Shown piece after piece: positions 18,840-28,446 of a stretch of DNA of 64,000 bases. Position 1 is the first letter of the stretch; each line of letters starts with the position of its first letter. A model generated the notes under the pieces. That model had not been told where the DNA came from. It saw nothing but the letters and a program-made list of their open reading frames with translations, and did not search any database. A program made the position numbers and the translations under genes. This stretch comes from Arthrobacter pullicola. GTDB taxonomy: Bacteria; Actinomycetota; Actinomycetes; Actinomycetales; Micrococcaceae. The stretch covers positions 248,001 through 312,000 of the forward strand of contig NZ_JACSQC010000005.1 in assembly GCF_014836875.1 (NCBI RefSeq), in the 5' to 3' direction.

Positions 18840-19097
18840 CTACCTCCTGTCCGTCACGAAGCGGGCCACGGTCACTGAACCGATGAAACCGATCAGCGAG
18901 ATCGCGATCAGCAGGGCCAGGAAATCCAGATTCCGGTGAATCACCATCTCAATCACCAGGGCACCGCCCAGGATTGCCAGCAGCACATCCGCTGCCAGCA
19001 CGCGGTCCAGGATCGACGGACCGCGGACAATCCGGAAGATCGCCCCGGCGGCGGCGACGGCGAGCATGACGGCCGCGGCTATGATCACGGCAGCCAT
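18840..19097 (-). CDS. mnhF: MnhF subunit of Mrp cation/proton antiporter
   Basis: An 85-residue protein with three transmembrane helices and the MnhF/PhaF core IFRIVRGPSILDRVLAADVL. It overlaps the mnhE stop by one base (TGATG). MnhF is a small essential membrane subunit of the Mrp complex. Confidence 0.94.
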   Translation of the reverse strand: MAAVIIAAAVMLAVAAAGAIFRIVRGPSILDRVLAADVLLAILGGALVIEMVIHRNLDFLALLIAISLIGFIGSVTVARFVTDRR

Positions 19098-19693
19098 CAG
19101 CTAACCTCTCCGTTCCGCAGTTCCCTGAGGTCTTTTTGCTCGGCACGCACCAGCGCGAGGTCCTCCTTGGTTCCGATGGCCCGGATGAGCCAGGACTCGG
19201 TGGCCCGGACATCATCGCGGACTTTTTCTGCGGCTTCCTGTGTGTCCACGCCCAGGCAGTGGAGGTAGAGCGTGGACGTGGAACGGTCCACTTCCACCAC
19301 CAGGGACCCGGGGATCAGGGACAGTGAGTGACCGGTGGCCGTCACCAGCAGGTCGGAGTGGCTTCGCAGTTTGACGGCGACCACGGCGTTGCGGATTTTG
19401 GGTCCGTGCGCAATGGCCTGCCACAGCACCTGGACCGAAGCCACCACCAGTTTGTAGAGGAACCGGACGCCGAAGCCGAGTGCGTAGATGAGGTTGAACC
19501 GGCCGCTCAGCTCCACCGGCGGCAGGTAGAAGATGTTGGTGACCACGAAGGCAATGAGCGCACCGAAGACCAGGTTGCCCAGGCTAAAGTCCTGCCAGAG
19601 GGCTCCCCACAGCAGGATGAGCCAAATGATCAGCGGCAGTTCCTTGAGCAGCGGAATCCGCGGGTGGTTGCGCATGCGGGCTTTTTTGGTCAT
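19097..19693 (-). CDS. mnhE: MnhE subunit of Mrp cation/proton antiporter
   Basis: A 198-residue MnhE/PhaE-family protein. N-terminal helices LIIWLILLWGALWQDFSL and LVFGALIAFVVTNIFYLP are followed by the cytoplasmic domain with VTATGHSLSLIPGSLVVEVD and YLHCLGVD, both family hallmarks. The start overlaps the mnhD stop (ATGA). MnhE is needed for assembly of the antiporter in other bacteria. Confidence 0.94.
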   Translation of the reverse strand: MTKKARMRNHPRIPLLKELPLIIWLILLWGALWQDFSLGNLVFGALIAFVVTNIFYLPPVELSGRFNLIYALGFGVRFLYKLVVASVQVLWQAIAHGPKIRNAVVAVKLRSHSDLLVTATGHSLSLIPGSLVVEVDRSTSTLYLHCLGVDTQEAAEKVRDDVRATESWLIRAIGTKEDLALVRAEQKDLRELRNGEVS

Positions 19694-21300
19694 CGGACGT
19701 TCCCCTCACCGAAGACGGCTTCGATGTACGGTGTCCGGTCCAGCAGGTCCTGGGCAGCCCGGTCGCTGAGCGAGAAGAGCGGCCCCGCAAGCACTGTCAG
19801 GGCCACACCCAGGGCCACCAGCCCGATCGTCGGGTAGACCATGGACCGCGGCAGCAGGTTCACCGTGGAACGGCCGGCGAAGCGTCCGCTCTGGTGTTCC
19901 CGGACGTTACCGGAATCGCGGACGGCACTGCCGTCCGGGGTGGTTGCCAGCAGGATCGGATCCGGGTGCACGGCATCTTCCGGCGTGCGCCAGAAGGCGC
20001 GGTTCCACACCCGGGCCATCACCAGCAGGGTCAGCAGCGACGTGAGCACGCTGGCTGCGACCAGCACGTAGGCCAGCGGGGTTCCCAGGTCAACGCCGGC
20101 CTGCATCAGCCCCAGCTTTCCAAGGAACCCGGAGAAGGGCGGGATGCCGGCGAGGTTGATGGCCGGGATGAAGTAGAGCACTGCCAGCAGCGGGGAAAGC
20201 TTGGCCAATCCGCCCAGCCGGTCCATGTTGGCCGTCCCGCCCCGGCGTTCGATCAGTCCTGTCACCAGGAAGAGGCTGGTCTGCACGGTGATGTGGTGCA
20301 CCACGTAGAAGACCGCGGCGCCGATGCCGACCACGGAGGCGACAGCCAGCCCGAACACCATGTAGCCGATGTGGCTGACCAGCGTGAAGGAGAGCATACG
20401 TTTGATGTCGGTCTGCGCCAGGGCACCGAGGATACCCACCAGCATGGTCAGCCCGGCTACGATCATCAGCAGCGTGTTGATCCGGTCCCCCGGGAACAAC
20501 AGCGTTTCGGTGCGGACCATGGCGTACACGCCAACCTTGGTCAGCAGGCCCGCGAACACCGCGGTGACGGGCGCAGGAGCGGTCGGATAGGAGTCCGGCA
20601 GCCAGAAGGACAACGGGAAAACGGCAGCCTTGATGCCAAAGGCCACCAGCAGCATCAGGTGCAGCATCATCTGCGTGCCCGGGTCCAGCTCCCCCAGCTT
20701 CGTGGCCAGGTCCGCCATGTTCACCGTTCCGGTGGCCGCGTAGATCATGGCGATCGCGATCAGGAACAGCACGGAAGAGATCACACTGACGACGACGTAG
20801 GTCACGCCGGCGCGGATGCGGGGCGTGGTGCCGCCCAGGGTCATCAGCACGTAGCTGGCCGTCAGCAGGATCTCGAAGCCCACGTACAGGTTGAACAGGT
20901 CTCCGGCCAGGAAGGCGTTGGAGACGCCGGCAACCAGGATCAGATAGGTCGGGTGGAAGATCGAGATGGGTCCGTCTTCGTCGCCGTCGGCCATGCCCTG
21001 GCCGGCAGCGTAGATCAGCACCGCCAGGCTGATGGCCGTGGAAACCACGAGCATGAGGGCGGAGAACTGGTCCACCACCATGGTGATGCCGAAGGGCGGG
21101 AGCCAGCCGCCGATGTTCACGGCCTGCGCCCCGGTTTCCCAGACGGCGGTCAGCAGGAAGCACTCGAGCAGCAGGGTCAGGGTCAGCACGCTGATGCTGA
21201 CGATCCGCTGGGAACGCTGGTGCCGGATCAGGATGAAGGCCAGCGCCGCGCCAAAGAAGGGCAGGACGACGGCGAGCGGGGCAAAACTGGAAGCGTTCAT
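19690..21300 (-). CDS. mnhD: MnhD subunit of Mrp cation/proton antiporter
   Basis: A 536-residue proton-conducting subunit related to complex I NuoN/NuoM. It has about 14 helices and the conserved Proton_antipo_M core, including FEILLTASYVLMTLGG (transport glutamate), PLSFWLPDSYPTAPAPVTA and LSFTLVSHIGYMVFGLA. A polar insert (about residues 450-490, HPDPILLATTPDGSAVRDSG) precedes the last helix. Both ends overlap neighbouring genes by four bases. Confidence 0.95.
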   Translation of the reverse strand: MNASSFAPLAVVLPFFGAALAFILIRHQRSQRIVSISVLTLTLLLECFLLTAVWETGAQAVNIGGWLPPFGITMVVDQFSALMLVVSTAISLAVLIYAAGQGMADGDEDGPISIFHPTYLILVAGVSNAFLAGDLFNLYVGFEILLTASYVLMTLGGTTPRIRAGVTYVVVSVISSVLFLIAIAMIYAATGTVNMADLATKLGELDPGTQMMLHLMLLVAFGIKAAVFPLSFWLPDSYPTAPAPVTAVFAGLLTKVGVYAMVRTETLLFPGDRINTLLMIVAGLTMLVGILGALAQTDIKRMLSFTLVSHIGYMVFGLAVASVVGIGAAVFYVVHHITVQTSLFLVTGLIERRGGTANMDRLGGLAKLSPLLAVLYFIPAINLAGIPPFSGFLGKLGLMQAGVDLGTPLAYVLVAASVLTSLLTLLVMARVWNRAFWRTPEDAVHPDPILLATTPDGSAVRDSGNVREHQSGRFAGRSTVNLLPRSMVYPTIGLVALGVALTVLAGPLFSLSDRAAQDLLDRTPYIEAVFGEGNVR

Positions 21301-21785
21301 TGTTTTGCCTCTCCTGTGGTTCCGGTGCCCGCGCCGCGCTGCGACCCGGGTGCTTCCTCGGCTTCCTCCGCCGGTGTGAACTCCGTGGTGTCCTCGGGGA
21401 CGTCGGCGTCGTCTTCCGCGTCGTAGCTGCTCTGGCTGGCCACGCGGCGGTCTTCGATGTCGTCCTGCACTTCGTCCTGCCGTCCAAGGACCCAGGAGCG
21501 GTAAATGATGCCGAGCATAAACGCGGTCACGGAGAAGGAGATCACGATGGACGTGAGGATGAACGCCTGCGGCAGCGGATCGTTGTAATCCTCCGGCGGA
21601 ATGTCCGCGTTGAACAGCGGCGCCAGCCCCTCATAACCGCCGGTGGCAAGGAGCAGGATGTTGGTGGCGTTGGTCATCATGGCCAGGCCCAGCACCACTC
21701 TGGTCAGGCTGCGTTCCAGGAGCAGGTAGATGCCGGCGGCGTACAGTGCGCCCATAATCAGCAGCAGCGTGATGTTCACGCTCAT
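21297..21785 (-). CDS. mnhC: MnhC subunit of Mrp cation/proton antiporter
   Basis: A 162-residue NuoK-like subunit with three helices in residues 1-100, including the core VVLGLAMMTNATNILLLATGG. The family usually ends near 115-125 residues. This one carries an acidic tail of about 60 residues (DAEDDADVPEDTTEFTPAEE). Its start overlaps the mnhA stop and its stop overlaps mnhD. Confidence 0.95.
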   Translation of the reverse strand: MSVNITLLLIMGALYAAGIYLLLERSLTRVVLGLAMMTNATNILLLATGGYEGLAPLFNADIPPEDYNDPLPQAFILTSIVISFSVTAFMLGIIYRSWVLGRQDEVQDDIEDRRVASQSSYDAEDDADVPEDTTEFTPAEEAEEAPGSQRGAGTGTTGEAKQ

Positions 21786-24784
21786 CGGGACACTCCTTCC
21801 GCATCCAGCAGTTCAGGTTCGGTTTCGATCAGGTCCTCATCGTCAGAGGTGCCGCCTTCGCTGCGTTCATCAATCTCAGAGCCGAGACTGCGGAGCACAT
21901 CGAGGACCAGGCCTACGACGACCAGGTAGACGCCGATGTCGAAAATCGTGGAGGTGACGAACTTGATGTCACCGAAGACCGGCCAGGTGAAGCTCAGGAT
22001 CGCGGTTTGCAGAATCTGCCCGCCGAAGAACAGGGGTGCGGCCGCGGAGAGCGCGGCCAGGCCAAGCCCGCCGCCCAGGAGCATGCCCGCACTGACCGGG
22101 GTCGCTTCGGCAAGTTCGAACCGGCCGCCGGCCAGGTAGCGGATGGTCAGCGCCAGGCCTGCCATCAGGCCGCCGGCGAATCCGCCGCCGGGGGCATTGT
22201 GCCCGGCGATCAGCAGGTAGACGGAGAAGATGATCACCGAGTGGAAAAGCAGGCGGGTGATCACCTCGAAGATGATCGACCGGCGTTCCGGGGCCAGTGT
22301 CCGGCCGGCCACCAGCCATGCTTCGCGCGCCACTGTGGAGAACTTGCGTGCCAGCGCGAGCGTGGCGGCCTCACGGTCGGAGGAGCCGAAGTGTTCGCGT
22401 CCGCGGTCCACCGACCCGGTGGCAACCTCGTCGGCGCGGCGCCGCTTGTCGCCGCGGCCGCGGATGAAGATCAGGGAGGCGACACCGGTGGCGGCCATGG
22501 TCAGCACGGAGATTTCACCGAAGGTGTCCCACGCGCGGATGTCCACCAGGGTGACGTTGACAATGTTGAGTCCGCCGCCGCCCTTGTACGCCAGTTCGGG
22601 GTAGGCCAGGGAAATCGGTTCGGCCACGCGGGAGGCCATCGCGGACATCGCGAACACCACCATCGCAGCCCCGAAGCTGATTCCCAGCAGGGCGCGCAGC
22701 AGCCGCTGGCCGGTGGGCTCGCGCTTCCACAGCCGGGCCGGCAGGGAGCGCAGCGCCAGCACGAAGGCAACCAGGACGATCGTCTCCACCAGCATCTGCG
22801 TCAGGGCCAGGTCCGGGGCGCCCTGCAGCGCGAAGATCAGGGCGATGCCGTAGCCGCTGACGCTGACCATCAGCACGGCCAGGAAGCGCTTATTGGCGCG
22901 GGCAGCGCCCAGGGCGCCGATCACCACTGCAGCACCGATGACGGCCTGGACCGGGGAATCGAACCAGTGGAAATGCTCCGGCATCTGGGCGCCGCGGAAG
23001 ATCACCGCGGCCAGCGGACTGATGATCGCCATGGACAGGATCACGAAGAGGTAGAACGTCAGTGAACCGCGCTGCGTGCGGCCGGTGACCCACACCGCGG
23101 CGTCGTCGAGCAGGCCGATAAGGCCGCGGTAGGAGCGTTCGGCGTCCAGCGGGCTGGCGGTAAGCGTCTGGATCCGTTCCACCCGGTCTCGCTGCCAGAA
23201 CAGCAGCAGACCGGCAGCGATGGTGACGCCGGTCAGTCCCAGGGCCAGGGTGAAGCCGTGCCACAGCGCCAGGTGCGTAGCTTCGCCGTCGACCGGGTAG
23301 AGGTCCGCGTAAGGCGTGATGACGGCGTCCAGCGGCCGGGGCCAGAGGCCGAAGAAGATTGTCACGGCGGCAAGAAGCGCGGGCGGGGCCAGGAACGGCC
23401 ACGGCACGGTCTTGAATGCGATGGGTTCGCAGGACTTCTTGGTGGCGAACCCGCCCCAGATGAACCGGCAGCTGTAGGCGAAGGTCAGGATGGCTCCGGC
23501 CACGACGCCGATGAGCAGGATCCAGCCGGTGAAGTCGTTCTGCCGCTCGGCGTAGTGGACGTACGTTTCGTAGACCGATTCCTTCGCCACGAAACCGACC
23601 ATCGGCGGCAGGCCCGCCATCGAGGCGGCTCCAACGGCGGCGACGGCGGCCAGCAGCGGAGCGGAGCGTCCAACGCCGGAGAGCTTGCGGATGTCACGGG
23701 TACCGGCCTGGTGGTCGATGATGCCCACGACCAGGAACAGGGTGGCTTTGAAGAAACCGTGGGCGAGCAGCAGCCCGATGCCGGCAACGGCGGCTTCCCG
23801 GTTGCCCAGTCCCACAACGAGCGTCAGGAAGCCGAGCTGGCTCACCGTTCCGTAAGCCAGCATCAGCTTCAGGTCATGCTGGCGCAGCGCCCGCCAGCCG
23901 CCGAGCAGCAGCGTGGCCAGGCCAAGCACGGAGATGACAGCGCTCCAATACTCCGTCTCCGAGAACCCCGGGGCCAGGCGCGCCACCAGGTAGATGCCGG
24001 CCTTCACCATCGCCGCCGCGTGCAGGTACGCACTGACAGGAGTGGGTGCGGCCATGGCGGCTGGCAGCCAGAAATGGAAGGGCAGCAGCGCGGATTTGGA
24101 GACGGCGCCGACCAGCATCAGCACGATCGCGATGTCCACGATCACGCCGCTCGCGACCAGCTCCGGGGCCATCGCCATGATCTCGGAGATCCGGTAGGTA
24201 CCGGCAACCGAGCCGAGCATGATCATGCCCACCAGCATCGCCAGTCCGCCGAAGGTGGTGACGATCAGTGCCTGCAGCGCCGCTCGGCGGGCCGAAAGCC
24301 GGTGCGCCGCGTAGCCGATCAGCAGGTAGGACAGGATTGTGGTCAGTTCCCAGAAGATGAACAGCAGGATCAGGTCATCCGCCGTAACGAGGCCGAACAT
24401 CGCTGCGGCGAAGGCCAGCAGCTGCGAACCAAACGCACCCATCTTCGGGTCTTCCGGACGGAAGTAGCGGGCGCAGTAGAACAGGACCAGCGAGCCGACG
24501 CCGAGGATCAGGATGGAGAGGTCCGCGGACAACGCGTCCATACGGAAGGACAGTTCGACGCGGAGGTCCGGAATCCACGGGATCACGACCGACGGCGGTG
24601 CATTCGGAGCGCCGGACGAAAGACTCTGGTCAGCCCCGGTATACGAGGGGAAGGTTGCCATCAGCCAGATGAACGCTGCTGCCGGAACGGCGGCCAGAAT
24701 GTAGAAGGCTGAGCGGCCAAACCACCGGAAGAATAACGGCGCTGCTAATGCCACCGTGAACAGAACGGTGAGCACAACTAGCAC
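21782..24784 (-). CDS. mnhA: MnhA-MnhB fused subunit of Mrp cation/proton antiporter
   Basis: A 1000-residue protein that fuses MrpA and MrpB. The N-terminal two thirds is a NuoL-like proton channel (LLFIFWELTTILSYLLIGY, LLPFHFWLPAAMAAPTPVSAYLHAA, KATLFLVVGIIDHQAGTRDI). The C-terminal ~170 residues are the MnhB domain (SVYLLIAGHNAPGGGFAGGL). This fusion is usual in actinobacteria, so no separate mnhB is expected. An acidic tail (about 30 residues, EGGTSDDEDLIETEPELLD) follows the last helix. The GTG start at 24784 has GGGAG eight bases upstream. It heads the operon. Confidence 0.95.
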   Translation of the reverse strand: MLVVLTVLFTVALAAPLFFRWFGRSAFYILAAVPAAAFIWLMATFPSYTGADQSLSSGAPNAPPSVVIPWIPDLRVELSFRMDALSADLSILILGVGSLVLFYCARYFRPEDPKMGAFGSQLLAFAAAMFGLVTADDLILLFIFWELTTILSYLLIGYAAHRLSARRAALQALIVTTFGGLAMLVGMIMLGSVAGTYRISEIMAMAPELVASGVIVDIAIVLMLVGAVSKSALLPFHFWLPAAMAAPTPVSAYLHAAAMVKAGIYLVARLAPGFSETEYWSAVISVLGLATLLLGGWRALRQHDLKLMLAYGTVSQLGFLTLVVGLGNREAAVAGIGLLLAHGFFKATLFLVVGIIDHQAGTRDIRKLSGVGRSAPLLAAVAAVGAASMAGLPPMVGFVAKESVYETYVHYAERQNDFTGWILLIGVVAGAILTFAYSCRFIWGGFATKKSCEPIAFKTVPWPFLAPPALLAAVTIFFGLWPRPLDAVITPYADLYPVDGEATHLALWHGFTLALGLTGVTIAAGLLLFWQRDRVERIQTLTASPLDAERSYRGLIGLLDDAAVWVTGRTQRGSLTFYLFVILSMAIISPLAAVIFRGAQMPEHFHWFDSPVQAVIGAAVVIGALGAARANKRFLAVLMVSVSGYGIALIFALQGAPDLALTQMLVETIVLVAFVLALRSLPARLWKREPTGQRLLRALLGISFGAAMVVFAMSAMASRVAEPISLAYPELAYKGGGGLNIVNVTLVDIRAWDTFGEISVLTMAATGVASLIFIRGRGDKRRRADEVATGSVDRGREHFGSSDREAATLALARKFSTVAREAWLVAGRTLAPERRSIIFEVITRLLFHSVIIFSVYLLIAGHNAPGGGFAGGLMAGLALTIRYLAGGRFELAEATPVSAGMLLGGGLGLAALSAAAPLFFGGQILQTAILSFTWPVFGDIKFVTSTIFDIGVYLVVVGLVLDVLRSLGSEIDERSEGGTSDDEDLIETEPELLDAEGVSR

Positions 24785-24822
24785 GTTAGATCTCCCGGGT
24801 TCTCATAGGGTTTACAGGTCAG

Positions 24823-24865
24823 AACACAGCTTTAGTTATCAACGTTGCGGGCAAGGGGCTGTGTT
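24823..24865. promoter_or_regulatory. Inverted repeat between the mnh operon and the MFS gene
   Basis: AACACAGC and GCTGTGTT form a perfect 8-bp inverted repeat with a 27-base spacer in the divergent control region. It could be an operator pair or part of the mnhA leader; the sequence alone does not decide. Confidence 0.35.
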
Positions 24866-24975
24866 TATTCTACCCTTGGCATACGCCCGGGCACATTCCG
24901 GGGGTGTCATCCGGCCGGGGAATATTCCCGTGCCCCTTCGCGTTAATAAGGCCGTTGCGGGCTAGCATCTGGATC

Positions 24976-26340
24976 ATGGCATCAATGACGCACATAACGC
25001 CCGGACCTGCAGGAACACCGGCGGCCGTCCGGCGGCGGGAGATTTGGGCGTGGGCGTCCTGGGACTGGGGATCGGCGGCCTTCAACGCCGTGATGACCAC
25101 CTTCGTCTTCACCGTCTACCTCACCTCAGCCCCGTTTGGCGGTGAGGCCCGGGCATCGGCGGTGCTGGGCACCGCCCTGGCGATTGCCGGCGCCGTCGTG
25201 GCCCTGCTGGCTCCGGTGACCGGGCAGCGTTCCGATTCCGGCGGCCGGCGGAAGCTGTGGCTCGGGATTAACACCGTGGCGGTCTGCGCCGCGACGGGCC
25301 TGTGTTTCTTTGTCTACCCCAGCCCGGATTTCCTGCTCCTGGGCGTGGCCCTGATCGCCCTGGCGAATGTGTTCTTCGAATTCGCCAATGTGAACTACTA
25401 CGCGATGCTCAAGCAGGTTTCCACACCCGGCTCCGTCGGAAAAGTCAGCGGCTTCGGCTGGGCGATGGGCTACGTCGGCGGCATCGCTGCCCTAGCGCTG
25501 GTTCTTGTGGGCTTCATCAACCCCGATGTGGGCTGGTTCGGCGTGACGTCGGAGGATGGCCAGAACATCCGCGCGGTGGCAGTGTTCTCCGCCGTCTGGT
25601 TCCTGGTCTTTTCGCTGCCCATCTTCTTCACCGTGCCGGAGGTCCCCCGGACCAAAGCCGCCCAGCTGGGCTTCTTCGCGTCCTACGGCCTGCTGTTCCG
25701 CCGGATCAAGGCGATTTACCGGACCAGTCCGCACACCCTCTGGTTCCTGCTGGCCAGTGCAGTGTTCCGGGACGGCCTGGCGGCGGTCTTCACCTTTGGC
25801 GGCGTGATCGCCGCGGGGACCTTCGGCTGGGACCTCCCCCAGGTCATCATGTTCGCCATCTTCGGCAACATCGTCGCAGCGGCCGGGGCCTTCGCCGGCG
25901 GTTTCCTTGACGACCGCATCGGCCCCAAACCCGTCATCGTGGGATCCTTGACCGGTCTGCTGGTGGCCGGTTCGGCCATCGCTGCGCTGGGCCCGGAGGA
26001 GGCCAACCTGTTCGGCCTGACCTGGAGCGGTGACACGACGTTCTGGGTCTTCGGCCTGGCGCTGTGCCTGTTCGTTGGGCCGGCGCAGTCCGCGTCGCGT
26101 GCTTTCCTGGCCCGGCTTGCCCCGGACGGTGAAGAAGGGGAGCTGTTCGGCCTGTACGCGACCACCGGACGGGCCGTGAGTTTCCTGGCGCCGTCGCTGT
26201 TTGCCATCTTCATCACCATCTTCGGTGCGCAGCGCTACGGCATCATCGGCATTCTGCTGGTCCTGCTGCTGGGCCTGCTTGCCCTGCTTCCGGTCCGCGC
26301 CCCGGACCGGACGCCCCGCGCCGTGGTCCCGGAGGTCTAG
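24976..26340 (+). CDS. MFS transporter, UMF1 (Atg22-like) family
   Basis: A 454-residue membrane protein with about 12 helices. The opening EIWAWASWDWGSAAFNAVMTTFVFTVYLT is the hallmark of the UMF1/Atg22 branch of the major facilitator superfamily, and FANVNYYAMLKQVSTPGSVGKVSGFGWAMGYVGG is the conserved central motif. Yeast Atg22 exports amino acids from the vacuole; bacterial substrates are unknown. I chose the ATG at 24976: TAGCAT lies seven bases before it and there is no ribosome-binding site, indicating a leaderless mRNA. It is divergent from the Mrp operon. Confidence 0.9.
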   Translation: MASMTHITPGPAGTPAAVRRREIWAWASWDWGSAAFNAVMTTFVFTVYLTSAPFGGEARASAVLGTALAIAGAVVALLAPVTGQRSDSGGRRKLWLGINTVAVCAATGLCFFVYPSPDFLLLGVALIALANVFFEFANVNYYAMLKQVSTPGSVGKVSGFGWAMGYVGGIAALALVLVGFINPDVGWFGVTSEDGQNIRAVAVFSAVWFLVFSLPIFFTVPEVPRTKAAQLGFFASYGLLFRRIKAIYRTSPHTLWFLLASAVFRDGLAAVFTFGGVIAAGTFGWDLPQVIMFAIFGNIVAAAGAFAGGFLDDRIGPKPVIVGSLTGLLVAGSAIAALGPEEANLFGLTWSGDTTFWVFGLALCLFVGPAQSASRAFLARLAPDGEEGELFGLYATTGRAVSFLAPSLFAIFITIFGAQRYGIIGILLVLLLGLLALLPVRAPDRTPRAVVPEV

Positions 26341-26343
26341 CGG

Positions 26344-26733
26344 CTACTCAAGCTGCGAGACCCACTGGCGCACGACGCCGGTGAAGTCCTCCAGCGCTGC
26401 CTCGGCTGCCGCCCGGGTTGGGAAAGTCACCACTCCCCGGTTGCGGCCGGCCCACCGAAGCAGCTTGTGCGGGTCCGTAACCGTGATTTCCCGGTGCTCG
26501 GGCTTCGGCTTGGCACCGGTGTGCAGGACCACCTGCACGGTGTCCGGCCGGAACAGATTAAAGGTGGCAAAGTCGTCACGCAGGAAAAAGTTGGGCGCAT
26601 GCCATTTGATGTTCTCCCGGATCTGCGGGTCCACGGAGAGAATGGCGGCCCGGAGGCTCCGCACGACGGGCGCCATCGGGTGGTCCAGCGCAGCCAGATA
26701 GTGCGTAAGCTCAGCCGGTTCTGCAGGTTCCAT
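26344..26733 (-). CDS. DUF1801 domain-containing protein
   Basis: A 129-residue cytoplasmic protein of the DUF1801 (YdhG-like) family. The conserved core is PQIRENIKWHAPNFFLRDDFATFNLF, and a C-terminal helix-rich part follows. Function is not established for this family. I take the ATG at 26733 (MEPAEPAEL) because it matches the usual N-terminus; CAGATT six bases upstream may be a leaderless -10. It converges with the MFS gene with only three bases between the stops. Confidence 0.82.
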   Translation of the reverse strand: MEPAEPAELTHYLAALDHPMAPVVRSLRAAILSVDPQIRENIKWHAPNFFLRDDFATFNLFRPDTVQVVLHTGAKPKPEHREITVTDPHKLLRWAGRNRGVVTFPTRAAAEAALEDFTGVVRQWVSQLE

Positions 26734-26832
26734 GCGCACAATCTGGCACTGCGGCGCAGACCTGTCCACCGTGTTTCATAAACCCCGGGTACGGGTTTCC
26801 GGAGGGGGCGGACGGGACTGCTGGCCCGTCGG

Positions 26833-27408
26833 CTAGATGCTGGTGCGGTGGAAGTTCAGGTGGCTGCGCGACGCCGTCGGGCCCCGCTGGCCCTGGTACC
26901 GGTTGCCGTAGACCCCGGTGCCGTAGGCGTACTCAGCGGGTGAGCTGAGCTTGAAGAAGCACAGCTGCCCGATCTTCGAACCGGGCCAGAGTTTGATCGG
27001 CAGGGTGGCCATGTTGGAGAGCTCCAGGGTCACGTGCCCTGAGAATCCGGGGTCGATGAAACCCGCAGTGGAGTGGGTCAGCAGGCCCAGCCGGCCCAAG
27101 GAAGACTTCCCCTCCAGGCGGGCAGCGACGTCGTCCGGAAGCGTGACGCTTTCATAGGTGGAGCCCAGCACGAATTCGCCCGGGTGCAGGATGAACGGCT
27201 CATCCGCCGCCACTTCCACCAGACGGGTGAGGTCCGGCTGGTCCAGGGAGGGGTCGATGTGCGCGTACTTGTGGTTGTCGAAGAGCCGGAAATACCGGTC
27301 GATCCGCACGTCAACGCTGGAAGGCTGGACCATTGCGGGGTCATAGGGATCGAGGACAATCCGCTCGTCAGCAATTTCGGCCCGAATGTCGCGGTCAGAT
27401 ATCAGCAC
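26833..27408 (-). CDS. dcd: dCTP deaminase
   Basis: A 191-residue trimeric enzyme of the dUTPase fold that converts dCTP toward dUTP or dUMP. Conserved blocks are [20 protein letters not shown], the active site [33 protein letters not shown] and the C-terminal [15 protein letters not shown]. In Mycobacterium and some other actinobacteria the enzyme is bifunctional (deaminase and dUTPase), and the same may hold here. The GTG start has no spaced ribosome-binding site, but TATTTT lies six bases upstream, suggesting its own leaderless transcript even though kynA ends 20 bases before. Confidence 0.96.
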   Translation of the reverse strand: MLISDRDIRAEIADERIVLDPYDPAMVQPSSVDVRIDRYFRLFDNHKYAHIDPSLDQPDLTRLVEVAADEPFILHPGEFVLGSTYESVTLPDDVAARLEGKSSLGRLGLLTHSTAGFIDPGFSGHVTLELSNMATLPIKLWPGSKIGQLCFFKLSSPAEYAYGTGVYGNRYQGQRGPTASRSHLNFHRTSI

Positions 27409-27428
27409 CTTCTAAAAATAGCGCATCC

Positions 27429-28286
27429 TCAACGCTGCCCGATTTCCGTGCGGACTGCGTATAGCTCCGGGAAAAACGTCAGGTCGAGGGCGCTGCGCAG
27501 GAAGCCTGCCCCGGAGGATCCCCCGGTGCCGCGCTTCATGCCGATGGTCCGCTGGACGGTGAGCAGATGCCGGAAGCGCCAGAGCTGGAAATTATCTTCC
27601 AGGTCCACCAGCTCCTCGCAGGCTTCGTAGATGTCCCAATTGGCCGCGGGCTCCTCATAAACCTCACGGAAGACGTGCATCAGGGTTTCATCAAAAACGT
27701 GTGCCTGGCTCACGTCGCGGTCCAGCAGTTCCTGCCCGACGGCGTAGCCGCGGCGGTGCAGGACCCGGATGAACTCGTCATAGATGCTGCTCTGCTTCAG
27801 TAGTCCGGCCAGCAGCTCCTGCGCCTGCGGATCGGCGGCGAACACATCCAGCATGGCGGCGTTCTTGTTGCCCAGCAGAAACTCCACCGCCCGGTACTGG
27901 TAGGACTGGAATCCGGAGGACGCCCCCAGGTCACCCCTGAACTCCGCATATTCGGACGGCGTCAGCGTCGCCAGCACCGACCACTGCTCCGTCAGCGAGC
28001 GCTGGATGTGCTTGATCCGTGCGATTCCTTTCATCGCTGCCCGCAGGTCATCTGCCATCAGCCGCACGCGGACCCCGCGCAGTTCATGGAGCACCAGTTT
28101 CAGCCACAGCTCCGAAGTCTGGTGCTGGATGATGAACAGCATTTCGTCATGATGTACGGGTTTGCTGACCGGATGCTGGGCAGAGAGAAGCTCATCGAGG
28201 CCCAAATAGGATCCGTAGCTCATTTTCCTGCTGAAGTCCCGCTCGATTCCCGGCTCCAGGTTCCGGGTGTTTTTGTCTACGCTCAT
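27429..28286 (-). CDS. kynA: Tryptophan 2,3-dioxygenase
   Basis: A 285-residue haem dioxygenase that opens the tryptophan indole ring to N-formylkynurenine. The family signature [19 protein letters not shown] is present, along with [14 protein letters not shown] and [20 protein letters not shown] (haem ligand histidine and substrate-binding C-terminus). I place the start at 28286 (MSVDKNTRN), preceded by GGAGCAGCG; a longer frame upstream is unlikely. No kynurenine formamidase or kynureninase is nearby. It is an isolated pathway step next to dcd. Confidence 0.95.
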   Translation of the reverse strand: MSVDKNTRNLEPGIERDFSRKMSYGSYLGLDELLSAQHPVSKPVHHDEMLFIIQHQTSELWLKLVLHELRGVRVRLMADDLRAAMKGIARIKHIQRSLTEQWSVLATLTPSEYAEFRGDLGASSGFQSYQYRAVEFLLGNKNAAMLDVFAADPQAQELLAGLLKQSSIYDEFIRVLHRRGYAVGQELLDRDVSQAHVFDETLMHVFREVYEEPAANWDIYEACEELVDLEDNFQLWRFRHLLTVQRTIGMKRGTGGSSGAGFLRSALDLTFFPELYAVRTEIGQR

Positions 28287-28446
28287 CGCTGCTCCGTCTG
28301 CGTTAGCGGCGCCTGCCTTGGGTGTTGCCGGGACGCGGTGTCCCGGCTGCGCTGAGCTTACGGTAACTGCAGCCCGCGCTTCTGCACCCCGGCGCGGCTG
28401 TGGAAGACTGGCCGTAAATACACCCCCACCCTCCCAAGGAGCCTCC

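Noticed and set aside
19894-24712. Long open frames of about 500 codons on the plus strand opposite the Mrp genes
   Set aside because: They mirror GC-rich codon positions of the real genes and have His/Gln/Arg/Asp-rich, domain-free composition.
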